A DNA stretch of 64,000 nt, from NCBI GenBank assembly GCA_021647405.1, contig JAKIUU010000007.1:19447-83446 (forward strand), written 5' to 3'. Source of the DNA: Flavobacteriaceae bacterium. Lineage in GTDB: Bacteria; Bacteroidota; Bacteroidia; Flavobacteriales; Flavobacteriaceae. Below, piece by piece: positions 15,293-26,200 of the stretch (within the stretch, counting starts at the first letter, position 1; every line of letters starts with the position of its first letter). The notes under the pieces are model-generated. The model had not been told where the DNA came from. It saw nothing but the letters and a program-made list of their open reading frames with translations, and did not search any database. Both the position numbers and the translations under genes were made by a program.

Positions 15293-17551
15293 TTATTCTT
15301 TTATTTTCTTTTTAAATTTATCAAACTTGCTTTCTTCTACCTTTTTAGGCCATGAATTGTTTTTGAGATTGACATCGGCTGTCAGTAAATCGGGGTCTAA
15401 TACGATAGATTTAATGGCTTTATCAGATGCAAGCATTTTGGTAACTTCTTTGTCATTAAAGCGCCAAATTTGAGCAGGGTAGTATTTATTTTCAATACTG
15501 CCATCGTCATAAGTAATTCTTATCACTATGGGCATAACCAGGCCTCCTGGTTTGTCAAAAGTTACTTTGTAAAAATATTTTGAATTTTTAAGGGCTTTGC
15601 GTTCTGCTGTAGTAAAGTTTTTAGTGAGATAATCGTCCAGTATTTTTAATTCTTTGGTAGGCTGTTTAATTTTTTCCATTTCTGGCGAATACTCGTCACT
15701 TTCTGTATCAACTAAAAAGACATAATTTTTTAAATCGATGCCATAACGTTTTGCAATAAATTTGGCACGTTTGTTAGGAGTGGTACTCACCACATATTTG
15801 CTCACATTTTTAATGCCAATATCGTTATAATCGGTTGTGTAATACCATCCGCGCCAAAACCAATCCAAATCGGTTGCTGAGGCATCTTCCATTGTTCTAA
15901 AGAAATCGGCAGGCGAGGGGTGTTTAAATTTCCATCTTTGGGCATAAGTTTTAAAGGCTTTGTCGAATAAATCGTGCCCTAGAATAAGTTCTCTTAAAAT
16001 GTACAAACTGGCAGCAGGCTTGGCATAAGCGTTGCTTCCAAATTGATAGATGTTATTAGATTGGCTCATTATAGGGGCAATTTTACTTTGATCACCATCC
16101 ATATAACTGGTAATGTTTTTTGGAAAACCTCTTGAAGGAAAATCTTTTTCAAAGGCAGCTTCGGCTAACATTTCGGTAAACGAATTGAGGCCTTCATCCA
16201 TCCATGTCCATTGGCGTTCATCAGAATTTACTATCATGGGAAACCAATTGTGCCCCACTTCGTGTGTAATAACGCCAATCATGCCATTTTTTGTGCGCTG
16301 CGAATAAGTACCATCGGGATTGGGCCGTCCGTAATTCCAACAAATCATTGGATATTCCATGCCCTGTCTTTTTGAATGCACAGAAATGGCTTTGTGATAG
16401 GGGTAATCAAACAGGTGTTTGGAATATATTTTTAATGTATTGGCCACAACCTTGGTAGAATACGCACCCCAAAGTGGATTCCCTTCTTTGGGGTATAATG
16501 ACTCTGCCATTACTGTTCTGTCGCCAATTTTTACAGCCATGGCATCAAATATAAATTTACGTGAGCTGGTAAAGGCAAAGTCCCGCACATTTGTGGCGTG
16601 CATTTGCCAAGTTTTAGTCTTGTTAGAAAACTTTGTTTCGGCTTCTTCGGCTTCTTCTTGGGTTACAATAACAACGGGCTCGTCAAAAGATTTTGTGGCT
16701 TTTTGATAACGTTTCCATTGTTTTTTAGTGAACATGTCTTTGCGGTTAAGCATCACACCAGTGCCATCTAAAATATGATCGGCCGGTGTGGTAATATTAA
16801 CAGTGTAATTGCCAAAAGTCAATGCAAATTCGCCACGGCCCCAAAATTGCATGTTTTGCCATCCTTCAACATCGTTATAAACAGCCATTCTTGGGAAGAA
16901 TTGGGCGATGATATACAAATTATTACCATCTTTTTCGAAATGCTCGAAACCAGAACGTCCTCTTTTAGCAACGTGATTGTTAATATTATACCACCATTTT
17001 ATTTTAAAAGAATAGCTAGAATTTGGCTGCATGGGTGTGGGAATATCAATACGCATCATGGTGCGGTTAATGGTGTATTTTATGGCATTGCCATTGGTAT
17101 CTTTTACATAGTCTATATGAAAACCACCCTGAAAAGGTTTTCCCATAAAGTTTTCTATATATTGCTTGGGTTTGTAACCAAAACCCGGACCTCCCGCTTG
17201 AATATCGGGTGTTTTTGAATTAGGAGCCCGCATGTTTTGATCTAATTGTACCCATAAATAAGTTAATACATCAGGCGAATTGTTAAAATAAGTGATGGTT
17301 TCTTCGCCACTTAATTTTTGAGTTTTATCGTCTAAAACAATGTCCATTTTATAATCAGCTTGTTGCTGATAATAGGCTGGGCCAGGTGCTCCAGAGGCTG
17401 TTCTAAACATGTTGGGTGTGGCAAGTTCGTTTTTTAATTGTCTGAATTTGCTGATATTATAATGGCCCTTTTTATCGGGTTTTTGTTCTTGGGCAAAGAG
17501 TGTCGCTGTAATAAACACGAGTGCAAGTGATAGGTAGGCTATTTTTTTCAT
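15293..17551 (-). CDS. Secreted M1-family zinc metallopeptidase
   Basis: A 752-residue protein with a signal peptide (MKKIAYLSLALVFITATLFA, cleavage near residue 20). The N-terminal beta domain (about 50-260) precedes the catalytic domain with the zinc motif HEVGH (430-434) and the second ligand Glu453 in MDEGLNSF. This is the M1 spacing HEXXH-18-E. A canonical GAMEN motif is not obvious; the equivalent region reads SKRQGMEYPMICWN. M1 enzymes are aminopeptidases that trim peptides; export suggests periplasmic or outer-membrane peptide use. There is no T9SS tail. The DUF6702 gene lies just upstream on the same strand (61-bp gap), probably one operon. Confidence 0.88.
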   Translation of the reverse strand: MKKIAYLSLALVFITATLFAQEQKPDKKGHYNISKFRQLKNELATPNMFRTASGAPGPAYYQQQADYKMDIVLDDKTQKLSGEETITYFNNSPDVLTYLWVQLDQNMRAPNSKTPDIQAGGPGFGYKPKQYIENFMGKPFQGGFHIDYVKDTNGNAIKYTINRTMMRIDIPTPMQPNSSYSFKIKWWYNINNHVAKRGRSGFEHFEKDGNNLYIIAQFFPRMAVYNDVEGWQNMQFWGRGEFALTFGNYTVNITTPADHILDGTGVMLNRKDMFTKKQWKRYQKATKSFDEPVVIVTQEEAEEAETKFSNKTKTWQMHATNVRDFAFTSSRKFIFDAMAVKIGDRTVMAESLYPKEGNPLWGAYSTKVVANTLKIYSKHLFDYPYHKAISVHSKRQGMEYPMICWNYGRPNPDGTYSQRTKNGMIGVITHEVGHNWFPMIVNSDERQWTWMDEGLNSFTEMLAEAAFEKDFPSRGFPKNITSYMDGDQSKIAPIMSQSNNIYQFGSNAYAKPAASLYILRELILGHDLFDKAFKTYAQRWKFKHPSPADFFRTMEDASATDLDWFWRGWYYTTDYNDIGIKNVSKYVVSTTPNKRAKFIAKRYGIDLKNYVFLVDTESDEYSPEMEKIKQPTKELKILDDYLTKNFTTAERKALKNSKYFYKVTFDKPGGLVMPIVIRITYDDGSIENKYYPAQIWRFNDKEVTKMLASDKAIKSIVLDPDLLTADVNLKNNSWPKKVEESKFDKFKKKIKE

Positions 17552-17612
17552 AAAAGGATGGTTTAAAATAAAGACTAAAACTAAAAAAATTAAGGAGGTT
17601 TAAGGTTTTTTA

Positions 17613-18107
17613 TCAAAAATTTAACAAATCTTTATCATTTGATTTGTTTAAAAGCATGGTTTTTTTCTGGTTGTTTATATTGAGTTTGATAATGTTTTTT
17701 TGACTGTCAAATGCGTTCATTAAAATGGTATTTTGAACGCCGATACTTTTAATTGGTGGCACACTGTCTATTTCAATATAAAAATAAACGATATCATTTT
17801 CGTATTCTTTGCCTAAAAATGTGTAATTGGTAGGTTTATTATTAACGGTTACCCTAAAATGATTGTTTAGGTAGAAGGCAATATAATTATTTGTTTTTGG
17901 CAACTCGTTAGGGGTGTCTAGATTAAATTTTTCTCTAAAATTTGACTCTAATGATTTCTCAATATCATCAATGAAAAGGCGCATAGAAATTTGCAAAGTC
18001 TTTTCCTGAGGTTTGTAATCTATTTGTGTTAAGCTCAAGTAATACTTATGAGCTGTAAATCCCATTAAAGGAATTAAAAGGAGTATCGCGATTTTTTTTA
18101 AAGACAT
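17613..18107 (-). CDS. DUF6702 family exported protein
   Basis: A 164-residue protein with a hydrophobic N-terminus (KKIAILLLIPLMGFTAHKYY) acting as signal or anchor, followed by a beta-rich domain with SLTQIDYKPQEKTLQISMRL and VYFYIEIDS. I recognise it as DUF6702, a Bacteroidota family of unknown function often next to M1 peptidases. Here it directly precedes the M1 gene, so a role in the same envelope process is an inference from position only. It is divergent from the BNR lipoprotein; the starts are 47 bp apart. Confidence 0.72.
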   Translation of the reverse strand: MSLKKIAILLLIPLMGFTAHKYYLSLTQIDYKPQEKTLQISMRLFIDDIEKSLESNFREKFNLDTPNELPKTNNYIAFYLNNHFRVTVNNKPTNYTFLGKEYENDIVYFYIEIDSVPPIKSIGVQNTILMNAFDSQKNIIKLNINNQKKTMLLNKSNDKDLLNF

Positions 18108-18120
18108 TGTGTAAAATGTG

Positions 18121-18128
18121 TATTTTTG
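18121..18128 (+). promoter_or_regulatory. Candidate -7 element for the BNR lipoprotein
   Basis: TATTTTTG fits TAnnTTTG. Transcription would start near 18134, about 20 nt before the chosen ATG at 18155. This supports that start over the TTG at 18107, which would lie upstream of the transcript. Confidence 0.45.
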
Positions 18129-18154
18129 AATGTTGTAAAAATATAAAAATTGTT

Positions 18155-19477
18155 ATGAGGTACCTACTTATTTTTAGTTTATCATTACTATTTTCTTGTA
18201 AAAATATACTTTCGCAAGAAAGTTCTGAGTCTAAAGTTACCATTACTTCTTTTAAAAATGTAAAAATATTTGAGCAGAAACGGGGTAAAAGTTTGGGACC
18301 TTCAGAACCCAGTATTTTTATCAATCCCACCAATACAAATAATATTGTGGTGGGCTCAATTATTAATTTTTACCACACTTCTGTTGATGGGGGTAAAACA
18401 TGGCAAACCAATCAAATTAAATCTACCATGGGTGTATGGGGCGATCCGTGTATTACTGCCGATACCAAAGGCAATTTTTATTATGCCCATTTATCGGATC
18501 CTGAGGGCACCAATTGGCGCAGTAAAAGAATTCTTGACAGAATGGTGGTACAAAAATCGACTGATGGTGGTAAAACATGGAGTGATGGTGTTGGTGTGGG
18601 ATTGAATGTGCCCAAACAACAAGATAAAGAATGGCTAACTGTAAATCCGTTTAACAATGAAATATACATTACTTGGACAGAATTTGACAAATACAACAGT
18701 AAAAATCCAGAGGATAAATCACGGATTTTATTTTCTAAATCTGCCGATGATGGGTTGACTTGGCGCAAGCCAGTTAAACTGTCCCAATTTGAAGGTAACG
18801 CGTTGGATGATGATAAAACCACAGAAGGGGCTGTGCCATCGGTTGGACCGAATGGCGCAATTTATGTGGCTTGGAGTTATGACAATAAGATATACTTTGA
18901 TAAAAGTACCGATGGCGGATTGACATGGCTGGACAAAGATATTGTGGCTACAGACCAGCCAGGAGGGTGGAATTTTGATTTGCCGGGTCTGAATCGTACC
19001 AATGGCATGCCTGTTACGGGTGTTGATATCAGCGAAAACAAATATAAAGGAACCGTGTATATTAATTTTTCTGACCAACGAAATGGTACAGATAATACCG
19101 ATGTCTTTATTGTAAAATCAGATGACAAAGGTATCACATGGAGTAAACCAATAAAGGTAAATCAGGATACTACAAAAACACATCAGTTTTTAACGTGGAT
19201 GAGCGTAGATCCTAAAACAGGCTATCTTTATATTGTTTATTACGACAGAAGTAAATACACCAATAATTTTACAGATGTGGTTTTGGCAGTTTCTACAGAT
19301 GGTGGCGCAAATTTTAGCAACACCACCATTTCCGAATCGCCTTTTGAGCCCAACACACAACTGTTTTTTGGCGACTATTTAAATATTAGCAGTTTCAATG
19401 GGGTTGTAAGACCAGTATGGACCCGTATTGATAAAGATACCTTGAGTATTTGGACAGCTTTAATTGATGTTAAATAA
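18155..19477 (+). CDS. BNR/Asp-box repeat lipoprotein (sialidase-like propeller)
   Basis: About 440 residues. The chosen start (ATG 18155) gives MRYLLIFSLSLLFSCKN, a lipoprotein signal with Cys after LFS; the frame is also open upstream to 18107. The body holds six Asp-box motifs (SVDGGKTW, STDGGKTW, SADDGLTW, STDGGLTW, SDDKGITW, STDGGANF) spaced through a predicted six-bladed beta-propeller. Proteins like this are often named exo-alpha-sialidase, but the Arg-rich FRIP motif of true sialidases is not evident, so the enzyme activity is unproven. Lipidation would place it at the outer membrane or cell surface. pepE follows after 11 bp. Confidence 0.82.
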   Translation: MRYLLIFSLSLLFSCKNILSQESSESKVTITSFKNVKIFEQKRGKSLGPSEPSIFINPTNTNNIVVGSIINFYHTSVDGGKTWQTNQIKSTMGVWGDPCITADTKGNFYYAHLSDPEGTNWRSKRILDRMVVQKSTDGGKTWSDGVGVGLNVPKQQDKEWLTVNPFNNEIYITWTEFDKYNSKNPEDKSRILFSKSADDGLTWRKPVKLSQFEGNALDDDKTTEGAVPSVGPNGAIYVAWSYDNKIYFDKSTDGGLTWLDKDIVATDQPGGWNFDLPGLNRTNGMPVTGVDISENKYKGTVYINFSDQRNGTDNTDVFIVKSDDKGITWSKPIKVNQDTTKTHQFLTWMSVDPKTGYLYIVYYDRSKYTNNFTDVVLAVSTDGGANFSNTTISESPFEPNTQLFFGDYLNISSFNGVVRPVWTRIDKDTLSIWTALIDVK

Positions 19478-19488
19478 TTATAAGGGCT

Positions 19489-20196
19489 ATGAAAAATTTA
19501 ATTGTAGCAAGTACATCAACGGTACATGGCAGTGGTTATTTGGACTATTTATTTCCAGAATTATCGAAATTGTATGATAATGTACCTGAAGTTGTTTTTA
19601 TACCCTATGCGCAACCCAGCGGTATGAATTATGATGATTATACAGCTTTGGCAAAAAAAGCATTCTCTTCGATTGGTATTGCCATCAAAGGTATTCATGA
19701 ATTTAAAAATCCACAAGAAGCTTTAAAAGAAGCCAAAGGTCTCTTTGTGGGCGGCGGTAATACCTTTTTATTGGTTTCTACACTGTATAAATTTAATTTG
19801 ATGGCGCTTTTAAAGACGCTTATTGAAAAAGGAGTACCTTATTTGGGAACCAGCGCAGGCAGTAATATTTGTGGTTTGACGATGCAGACTACCAATGACA
19901 TGCCTATTGTTTATCCGCCAAGTTTTACCACCTTGGGTGTTGTTCCTTTTAATATAAATCCACATTATTTAGATCCAGATCCAGATTCCACACACAAAGG
20001 CGAAACACGCGAAACACGTATTGCAGAGTATCATGGTTTTAATACCACAGCTGTTTTGGGATTGCGGGAAGGAAGTTGGTTGGCAGTTAAAGGCCGTTCT
20101 ATAATTTTAAAAGGCCCGTTGCAGGCGTGTCTTTTTATTAAAGATAAAAAGCCAAAAGAGATTCCTGCGCAAACAGATATAAACAGGTATCTATAA
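19489..20196 (+). CDS. pepE: Dipeptidase E (alpha-aspartyl dipeptidase)
   Basis: A 235-residue peptidase of family S51, which hydrolyses Asp-X dipeptides in the cytoplasm. The nucleophile motif GTSAGSNICG places Ser at residue 122, close to Ser120 of the Salmonella enzyme. KGLFVGGGNTF near residue 84 is the second conserved loop, and NPHYLDPDPDSTHKGETRE carries the His/Glu region. Size matches the family (about 230). It is 11 bp behind the BNR lipoprotein gene and ends at a strong hairpin terminator shared with the convergent giant gene. Confidence 0.93.
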   Translation: MKNLIVASTSTVHGSGYLDYLFPELSKLYDNVPEVVFIPYAQPSGMNYDDYTALAKKAFSSIGIAIKGIHEFKNPQEALKEAKGLFVGGGNTFLLVSTLYKFNLMALLKTLIEKGVPYLGTSAGSNICGLTMQTTNDMPIVYPPSFTTLGVVPFNINPHYLDPDPDSTHKGETRETRIAEYHGFNTTAVLGLREGSWLAVKGRSIILKGPLQACLFIKDKKPKEIPAQTDINRYL

Positions 20197-20229
20197 AAAA
20201 GAGCGGGCTTTTATAAGCCCGCTCTTTTT
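20196..20229. terminator. Bidirectional rho-independent terminator
   Basis: A perfect 15-bp stem: AAAAAGAGCGGGCTT, loop TTAT, AAGCCCGCTCTTTTT. A T-run closes it on either strand. It lies between pepE (rightward) and the giant gene (leftward), so it can stop both. Confidence 0.92.
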
Positions 20230-20245
20230 AAATTAATTAAAAATT

Positions 20246-23200
20246 CTATTTATTGACAAATAATTTTTTAGAAATAATACCCTTATCGGTATTGATATTA
20301 ATTATATAAATACCACTGCTGATATTTTTAACAGGAAGTCTAATTTCGCTTGCATCTTCAATAGTTTTCCAATAGTGTGCTTTTTGACCAAGAACATTGA
20401 ACAATGAGGCATTTTGTAGGATGATGTTATTTTTTTTGATAACAACTTCAGAAGCAGATTTATCAAAATAAAGAATCACTTGATTTTGCAATAAATCATC
20501 TACACCCAAAGTGGTCTCATTACCAAAAGTTACATAGAAGCGATCTTGGTAGTTTCCTGCCTCTAAATGTAAAGTAATGACGCCGTTAGAGATATTGTAA
20601 AATCTTCTTGCAGCAACATCTTTGATAAAAATAGTTCCGTTAAGAATGGCACTATTATCTACCATAAAATTGACATCTCCAGCGGTGGATATTTCGATTT
20701 CTAAAGGAATTTGAGTGGTGTTTTTAAATTCGCCCAAACCTGCAATAGCGTATTTGGTAGGATCGCCACTAAATTTAAAATACATATCGGTAGCTTGAGG
20801 GTCAAACATATAACTGTCATAGCCATCTTCATTAGCAGTTGTATTTCCTTTTTTAAAGTTCACACCAATCTGACGGTGAATGTATTTGCCATCGGGGTCT
20901 TGGTATTCGAAACCTAATTTTAATTGCGGCAGTAAATTTTGTTGTTCAGGTGGTAATATTCTGTTCGCTTTATTTGTAATATCAGATTGCCCAATTTTTG
21001 GATTTTCTTCTTTTTTAGCTTTAAAGAAGAAAGAGTTCAAACCATCAATTGGTTGTGCAAAGCGCTGGCTATTATTGAAAGTAATGGTACCTCCAGTAGC
21101 ACTCGACACAAAGAACCCTTGCGCAACAGGTATGTATTTTCCAGGGGCGTGATAGGTGCCATTACCCAAGCCTGCAATACCAGAAACATCTGTATTGGCT
21201 GCAACACCCATGCCTAAATTGCGAATACTATAACCTCCTATATATCCTAAAGACAGGTGGTTTCCAGAATCGCCTTGCATTTCCCAGAAATATAAAGTAC
21301 CAACAATTGAAGCTGAATTATCTGAAATAAACTTATCGGCATCTAAGGCAGAAGGATAAGGGTTCCCTAAAAGGCTTAAATTACCGGCTGAAATAGTGCT
21401 TGTATAAGTACCATCGTTTGGCGTGCCAATAAAGGTGTAGTTTTGAGTACCTCCGCCAGGACCCTTCATAATAAAGGCTTGGGGTGGAGGGATGCTTAAA
21501 GTGCTGCGTTTTTGAACCCAGCCAGCAGCAGTACTGCTATTGATATAAGTAAATATCCAATAATCGGCCAGAGTGATGGGGCTTGTTCTGGCGCCATCAT
21601 AAGAAGCATTAGTAAATGTTATATTTGGTGGGTTACTCTTTTCTGATGTTGGAATGGTACCATCTTTTAGGGAATTTTGAAGCGTAAAAGTATTTGAACC
21701 AACACCTACAACTGGTGATGACCAATAATTGTATTGAAAAGTAGTTGTTGTAGTACCCAGCTGGTCAATATATATTTTTCCAGTACCCGTTATTTGGGAA
21801 GTCCCGGTGTGTTTTTGTACTAATTGTGCATTGCCAATCATTCTAATTTCGCCATCTAATTGTAATTGATTTTGAATGGTTAATGAATTATTATTGTTAA
21901 CCATCAGCTTAGAGTTTTGTTTAATCCAAGCGCAATTTACGTTAGCAGGTGCGGTAATAAAGCCATTTGTTTGTGATGATTGTGCATCGACAATCAATAA
22001 TTTAGCAGTATCATTACTGGCATGAGGTGCTCCTCCCTGACCTGTTCCGCCTCTCCAAGCAGCAGTGTCTCCACTCCAAACAATAGCGTTAAGTTCAGTA
22101 TATGTAATATACTTGACACCATTAAAGTTATAAGATACCGTGTATTCTGACGTGCCATTTAAAGTTTCTAAAGTTAATGGAATGTATTCTACATTTGTTG
22201 TAAAGGCAGCATCATCGGCAACTTTAAGTAATTTTAAAGTATTGGGTGTGTTTAACAAACCGTTTAAGGTAGCAGCTGTAGCAGCTACTTTTACAGTGCC
22301 AACTGTTCCCGTTTCAACTACTTTCCACGTTCTGTTTAGGGTTAGTTCTGGAGAGCACATAAGTGTAGAGGTGGTGGTTGCTAAGGCTACTGTTCCGTTG
22401 TTACCCCAAGCTAAGAAGCTATTATTTGCTAAGAAATTATTGGTATTGCTGGCATTATCTGCTGCAATGGTACCTAATCCCATAGTAATTAAGGCATCTG
22501 CATTGATTGATTTAGATTGTTTTTGGTTTAACACCCCTGTTGCATTATCGCGACCTATAATGGCAACATCGTTATGGAAAGCACTATTTAGCGTATAGTT
22601 CCATGGTTTTGTAGTGCCATTGGCAGCTACATAATCGCCTTCAATAATGCTTGCATTATTGTTGGTAGGGTTTAGTGTGATGCCATATTTTATAGCTAAA
22701 TACGATTCAATTTTTTGTTGGTCTAAGGCTGTTGGGATAGAGCTCATAATAATAATTTCGCCTATGCCGCCATCTATAAGTCTTGTTGTATTGGCGGCAT
22801 CTTGAGACCCTATATACATGGTTTGGTTGTTTCCTTTATCACTGGAAACAGTATTGCTAGATATACCTAATAAGCCGTCTTTATAAATAGATTTATTAGT
22901 GCCTGATGGCCCTGTTGTTCCTGTACTACTACCAAAAGTCCAAAGATTGTATTGATTTATTGTGGTAGACACTTGAGTTGTAATATTTTTTTTATTTAAT
23001 CGGTATCTATAAAGTCCCCCTGCATCATCAATTCTTAAATAGAATTGTTTTGATTTTAGATTTTCTCTAACAACATATTCTCTTTTTAGAGAATTTACTT
23101 TATGAACGGTAAAAGTCCACACATCGTTAACATTTGTCTTTTTAAAGATTCCAGCTGGAATTTGCATAAACTGAGAAGTCCCATTAAAGTTTATAGAAGG

Positions 23201-26200
23201 ATTAAAATTGATACCATTGGCTAAAAGAGAAGGAGCGCTAATTGACGTTGCATTGTTGTTAAATCCTGATTGGTCATTCCAAGCTGTAACTGTTGTTGTG
23301 CCAGTAACATCTTTATCGGCTCTTAGCCATAATAAGAAATTGCCTGTTACACCTCCGGGGGTGTTACTAGGGGTAATATCTCTATAATCTACATCGCCAC
23401 CTGTTAAAACATCACCATCGTTATCTGGTAAGAGTTTTGGGTCGTTAATTGTACCATTAACATCGGTATAATCGTCAATTGTATCAATATTATTATCGAG
23501 GCCATTTGCACCAACAGTTCCCGTCAAGGTTAATCCCGCTTCTGCTGTATCATTATTACCTTGATTGTCTGAATCTAGGTCTAAATAATCTTGTGTGTCA
23601 ACGCCATCGGTATTTACAGGGGTAAGACCGCCTGCATATACATCATTTACACCATCTCCATTGGCATCAGTAAAGGTACCGGGAGCCGTATAACCTGTTG
23701 TGGTTTGCGCTTCTATATTATCTGGAATGCCATCACCATCGGAATCGAGGTCAAAACTATTTTTTACACCGTCGCCATCAGTATCTAGTCCGCCTTCTAA
23801 AATGTCATAGATACCGTCATTGTCATCATCTAAATCGTTTATATCTGCCACACCATCGCCATCATTATCAGGAAGCACATTGGTATTATCACGGTAATCT
23901 ACATCGCCACCAGAATTTACATCGCCATCGGAATCTGGTAAGAAGACAGGAACATTTATAGAGCCATTTGGATCTGACCACGTATCGGTAGTATCAATAT
24001 TGTTGTCTAAGCCATTGTTGCCTACCGTACCAGATAAGTTTAAATTGGCTTCAACAGTGTCGTTAGCACCTTCGTTATCAGAATCGGTATCTAAATAATC
24101 TGGAATGGTGTCTGATATGGTAAATAAGGCATCGGTATTTTGAGGTGTGATACCTGTACCTGCACCTGGAACCGTTTCGTAGATATCATTTAATCCATTT
24201 CCGTCAATATCAGTAAAGGTTCCTGGAGTGATATAACCAAGGGTTGGTTGCGCTTCAACGTTATCTGGAATGCCATCGTTATCAGAATCTAAATCGAAAC
24301 TGTTTATAATATTATCAGTATCTCCATTTGCGGCAGCATCTTCTACAGTATCTAAAATACCATCATTATCATCATCTATATCGGTAAAATCGGGAATGCC
24401 ATCACCATCATTGTCATTTGGATTGTAGAGGGCATCTCTATAATCTACGTCGCCACCTGAGTTTACATCAAAGTCGGCATCAGGTAGACTGGCAGGATTG
24501 TTAATATTTCCGTTTGGATCTGTATAATTATCGACACTGTCTATATTGTTGTCTAAACCATTTGTGCCTACTGTACCTGATAGTGCTAATTGTGCTTCGG
24601 TGGTATCATTGGTACCATCATTATCTGAGTCGGTATCTATATAATCTTTTGTATCAACACCATCGGTATTTACAGGAGTTAAGCCCCCTGCATAAATATC
24701 GTTTACACCATCGTTATTGGTATCGGTGAAGGTGCCTGGGGCTGTGTACCCAGTAGTGGTTTGTGCTTCAACATTATCTGGAATGCCATCGCCATCAGAA
24801 TCTAAGTCGAATGAATTTTTAATGCCATCGCCATCTGTATCACCTGTTCCTTCAACAATATCTAAAATACCATCATTATCATCGTCAATATCAATAGAAT
24901 CAGTAATGCCATCCCCATCATTATCATCATTGGTAGCATCTCTATAATCAACGTCGCCACCTGCATTAACATCGCCATCAACATCAGGCAGATTGCTTGG
25001 TATGTTAATGGTACCATTAACATCTGTATAATCGTCTGCTGTGTCAATATTATTATCAAGACCGTTAATACCTATTGTACCCAAGAGTGTTAATCCAGCT
25101 TCTGTTGTATCATTGGTTCCTTGGTTATCAGAATCGGTATCTAAATAATCTGGGGTATTTACACCATCGGTATTAACAGGCGTTAGGCCACCAATATATG
25201 CTGTGTCAACACCTTGTGTATTAACAACGGCATTGGGTGTTACATAGCCAATAGTTGTTTGTGCTTCAACATTGTCTGGAATTCCATCGCCGTCGGAATC
25301 TAGGTCGAAAGAATTTTTAATACCATCATTGTCGGTGTCGCTAGTGCCTTCAACACTGTCGTAAATACCATCGTTGTCATCATCTAAATCTATATTATCT
25401 GCAATGCCATCATTGTCATTATCGAGAAGAGTGAATAAGGCATCTCTGAAATCTACATCGCCCCCTGTTAGTAAATCGCCATCAGAATCTGGGAGGGTAG
25501 TAGGGTCGTTAATTATACCGTTTACATCGGAATAATCATCAACGGAATCGATGTTATTATCCAAACCATTTGAACCAACTGTACCACTCAATACCAAGAC
25601 GGCTTCAGAGGTGTCATTAGCACCTTCGTTGTCAGAATTTGTATCTAAATAGTCAGGGGTGTCTGTAGCATCTGTGTTTACGGGTGTAATACCGCCTGCA
25701 TAGATATCGTTTACACCATCGTTATTGGCATCCGTAAAGGTACCGGGTGCAACATATGAATTTGTAGCTTGGGCTTCTACGTTATCGGGTAAACCATCGC
25801 CGTCACTGTCAAGGTCAAATGCATTTGGTATACCATCTCCATCAGCGTCGGCTGTTGTTTCTACAATATCTAGAATACCATCGTTATCATCGTCTAAATC
25901 TGTGGTATCGGGTATGCCATCGTTGTCATTATCGGTTGTATTACTAGCATCGCGATAATCTACATCACCACCTGTTAATAAATCGCCATCTGTATCTGGC
26001 AGTGCGGAAGGATTGTTGATTGTTCCATTAGGGTCTGCATAGGTATCAGCTGTATCAATATTATTATCAAGGCCATTGTTACCAATAGTTCCTAAAAGTG
26101 TTAATCCGGCTTCAAGAGTATCGTTACCTCCTTGATTATCAGAATTAGTATCTAAATAATCTGGTGTATCTACACCATCTGTATTAATAGGTGTGATGGC

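Noticed and set aside
18046..19137. Several frames over the BNR lipoprotein gene on both strands
   Set aside because: The plus-strand frame with signal peptide and six Asp boxes explains the region; the others have no recognisable features.
18155..19477. Naming the BNR protein a sialidase
   Set aside because: Only Asp boxes are visible; the catalytic Arg/FRIP pattern is not, so the propeller fold alone does not justify the activity.
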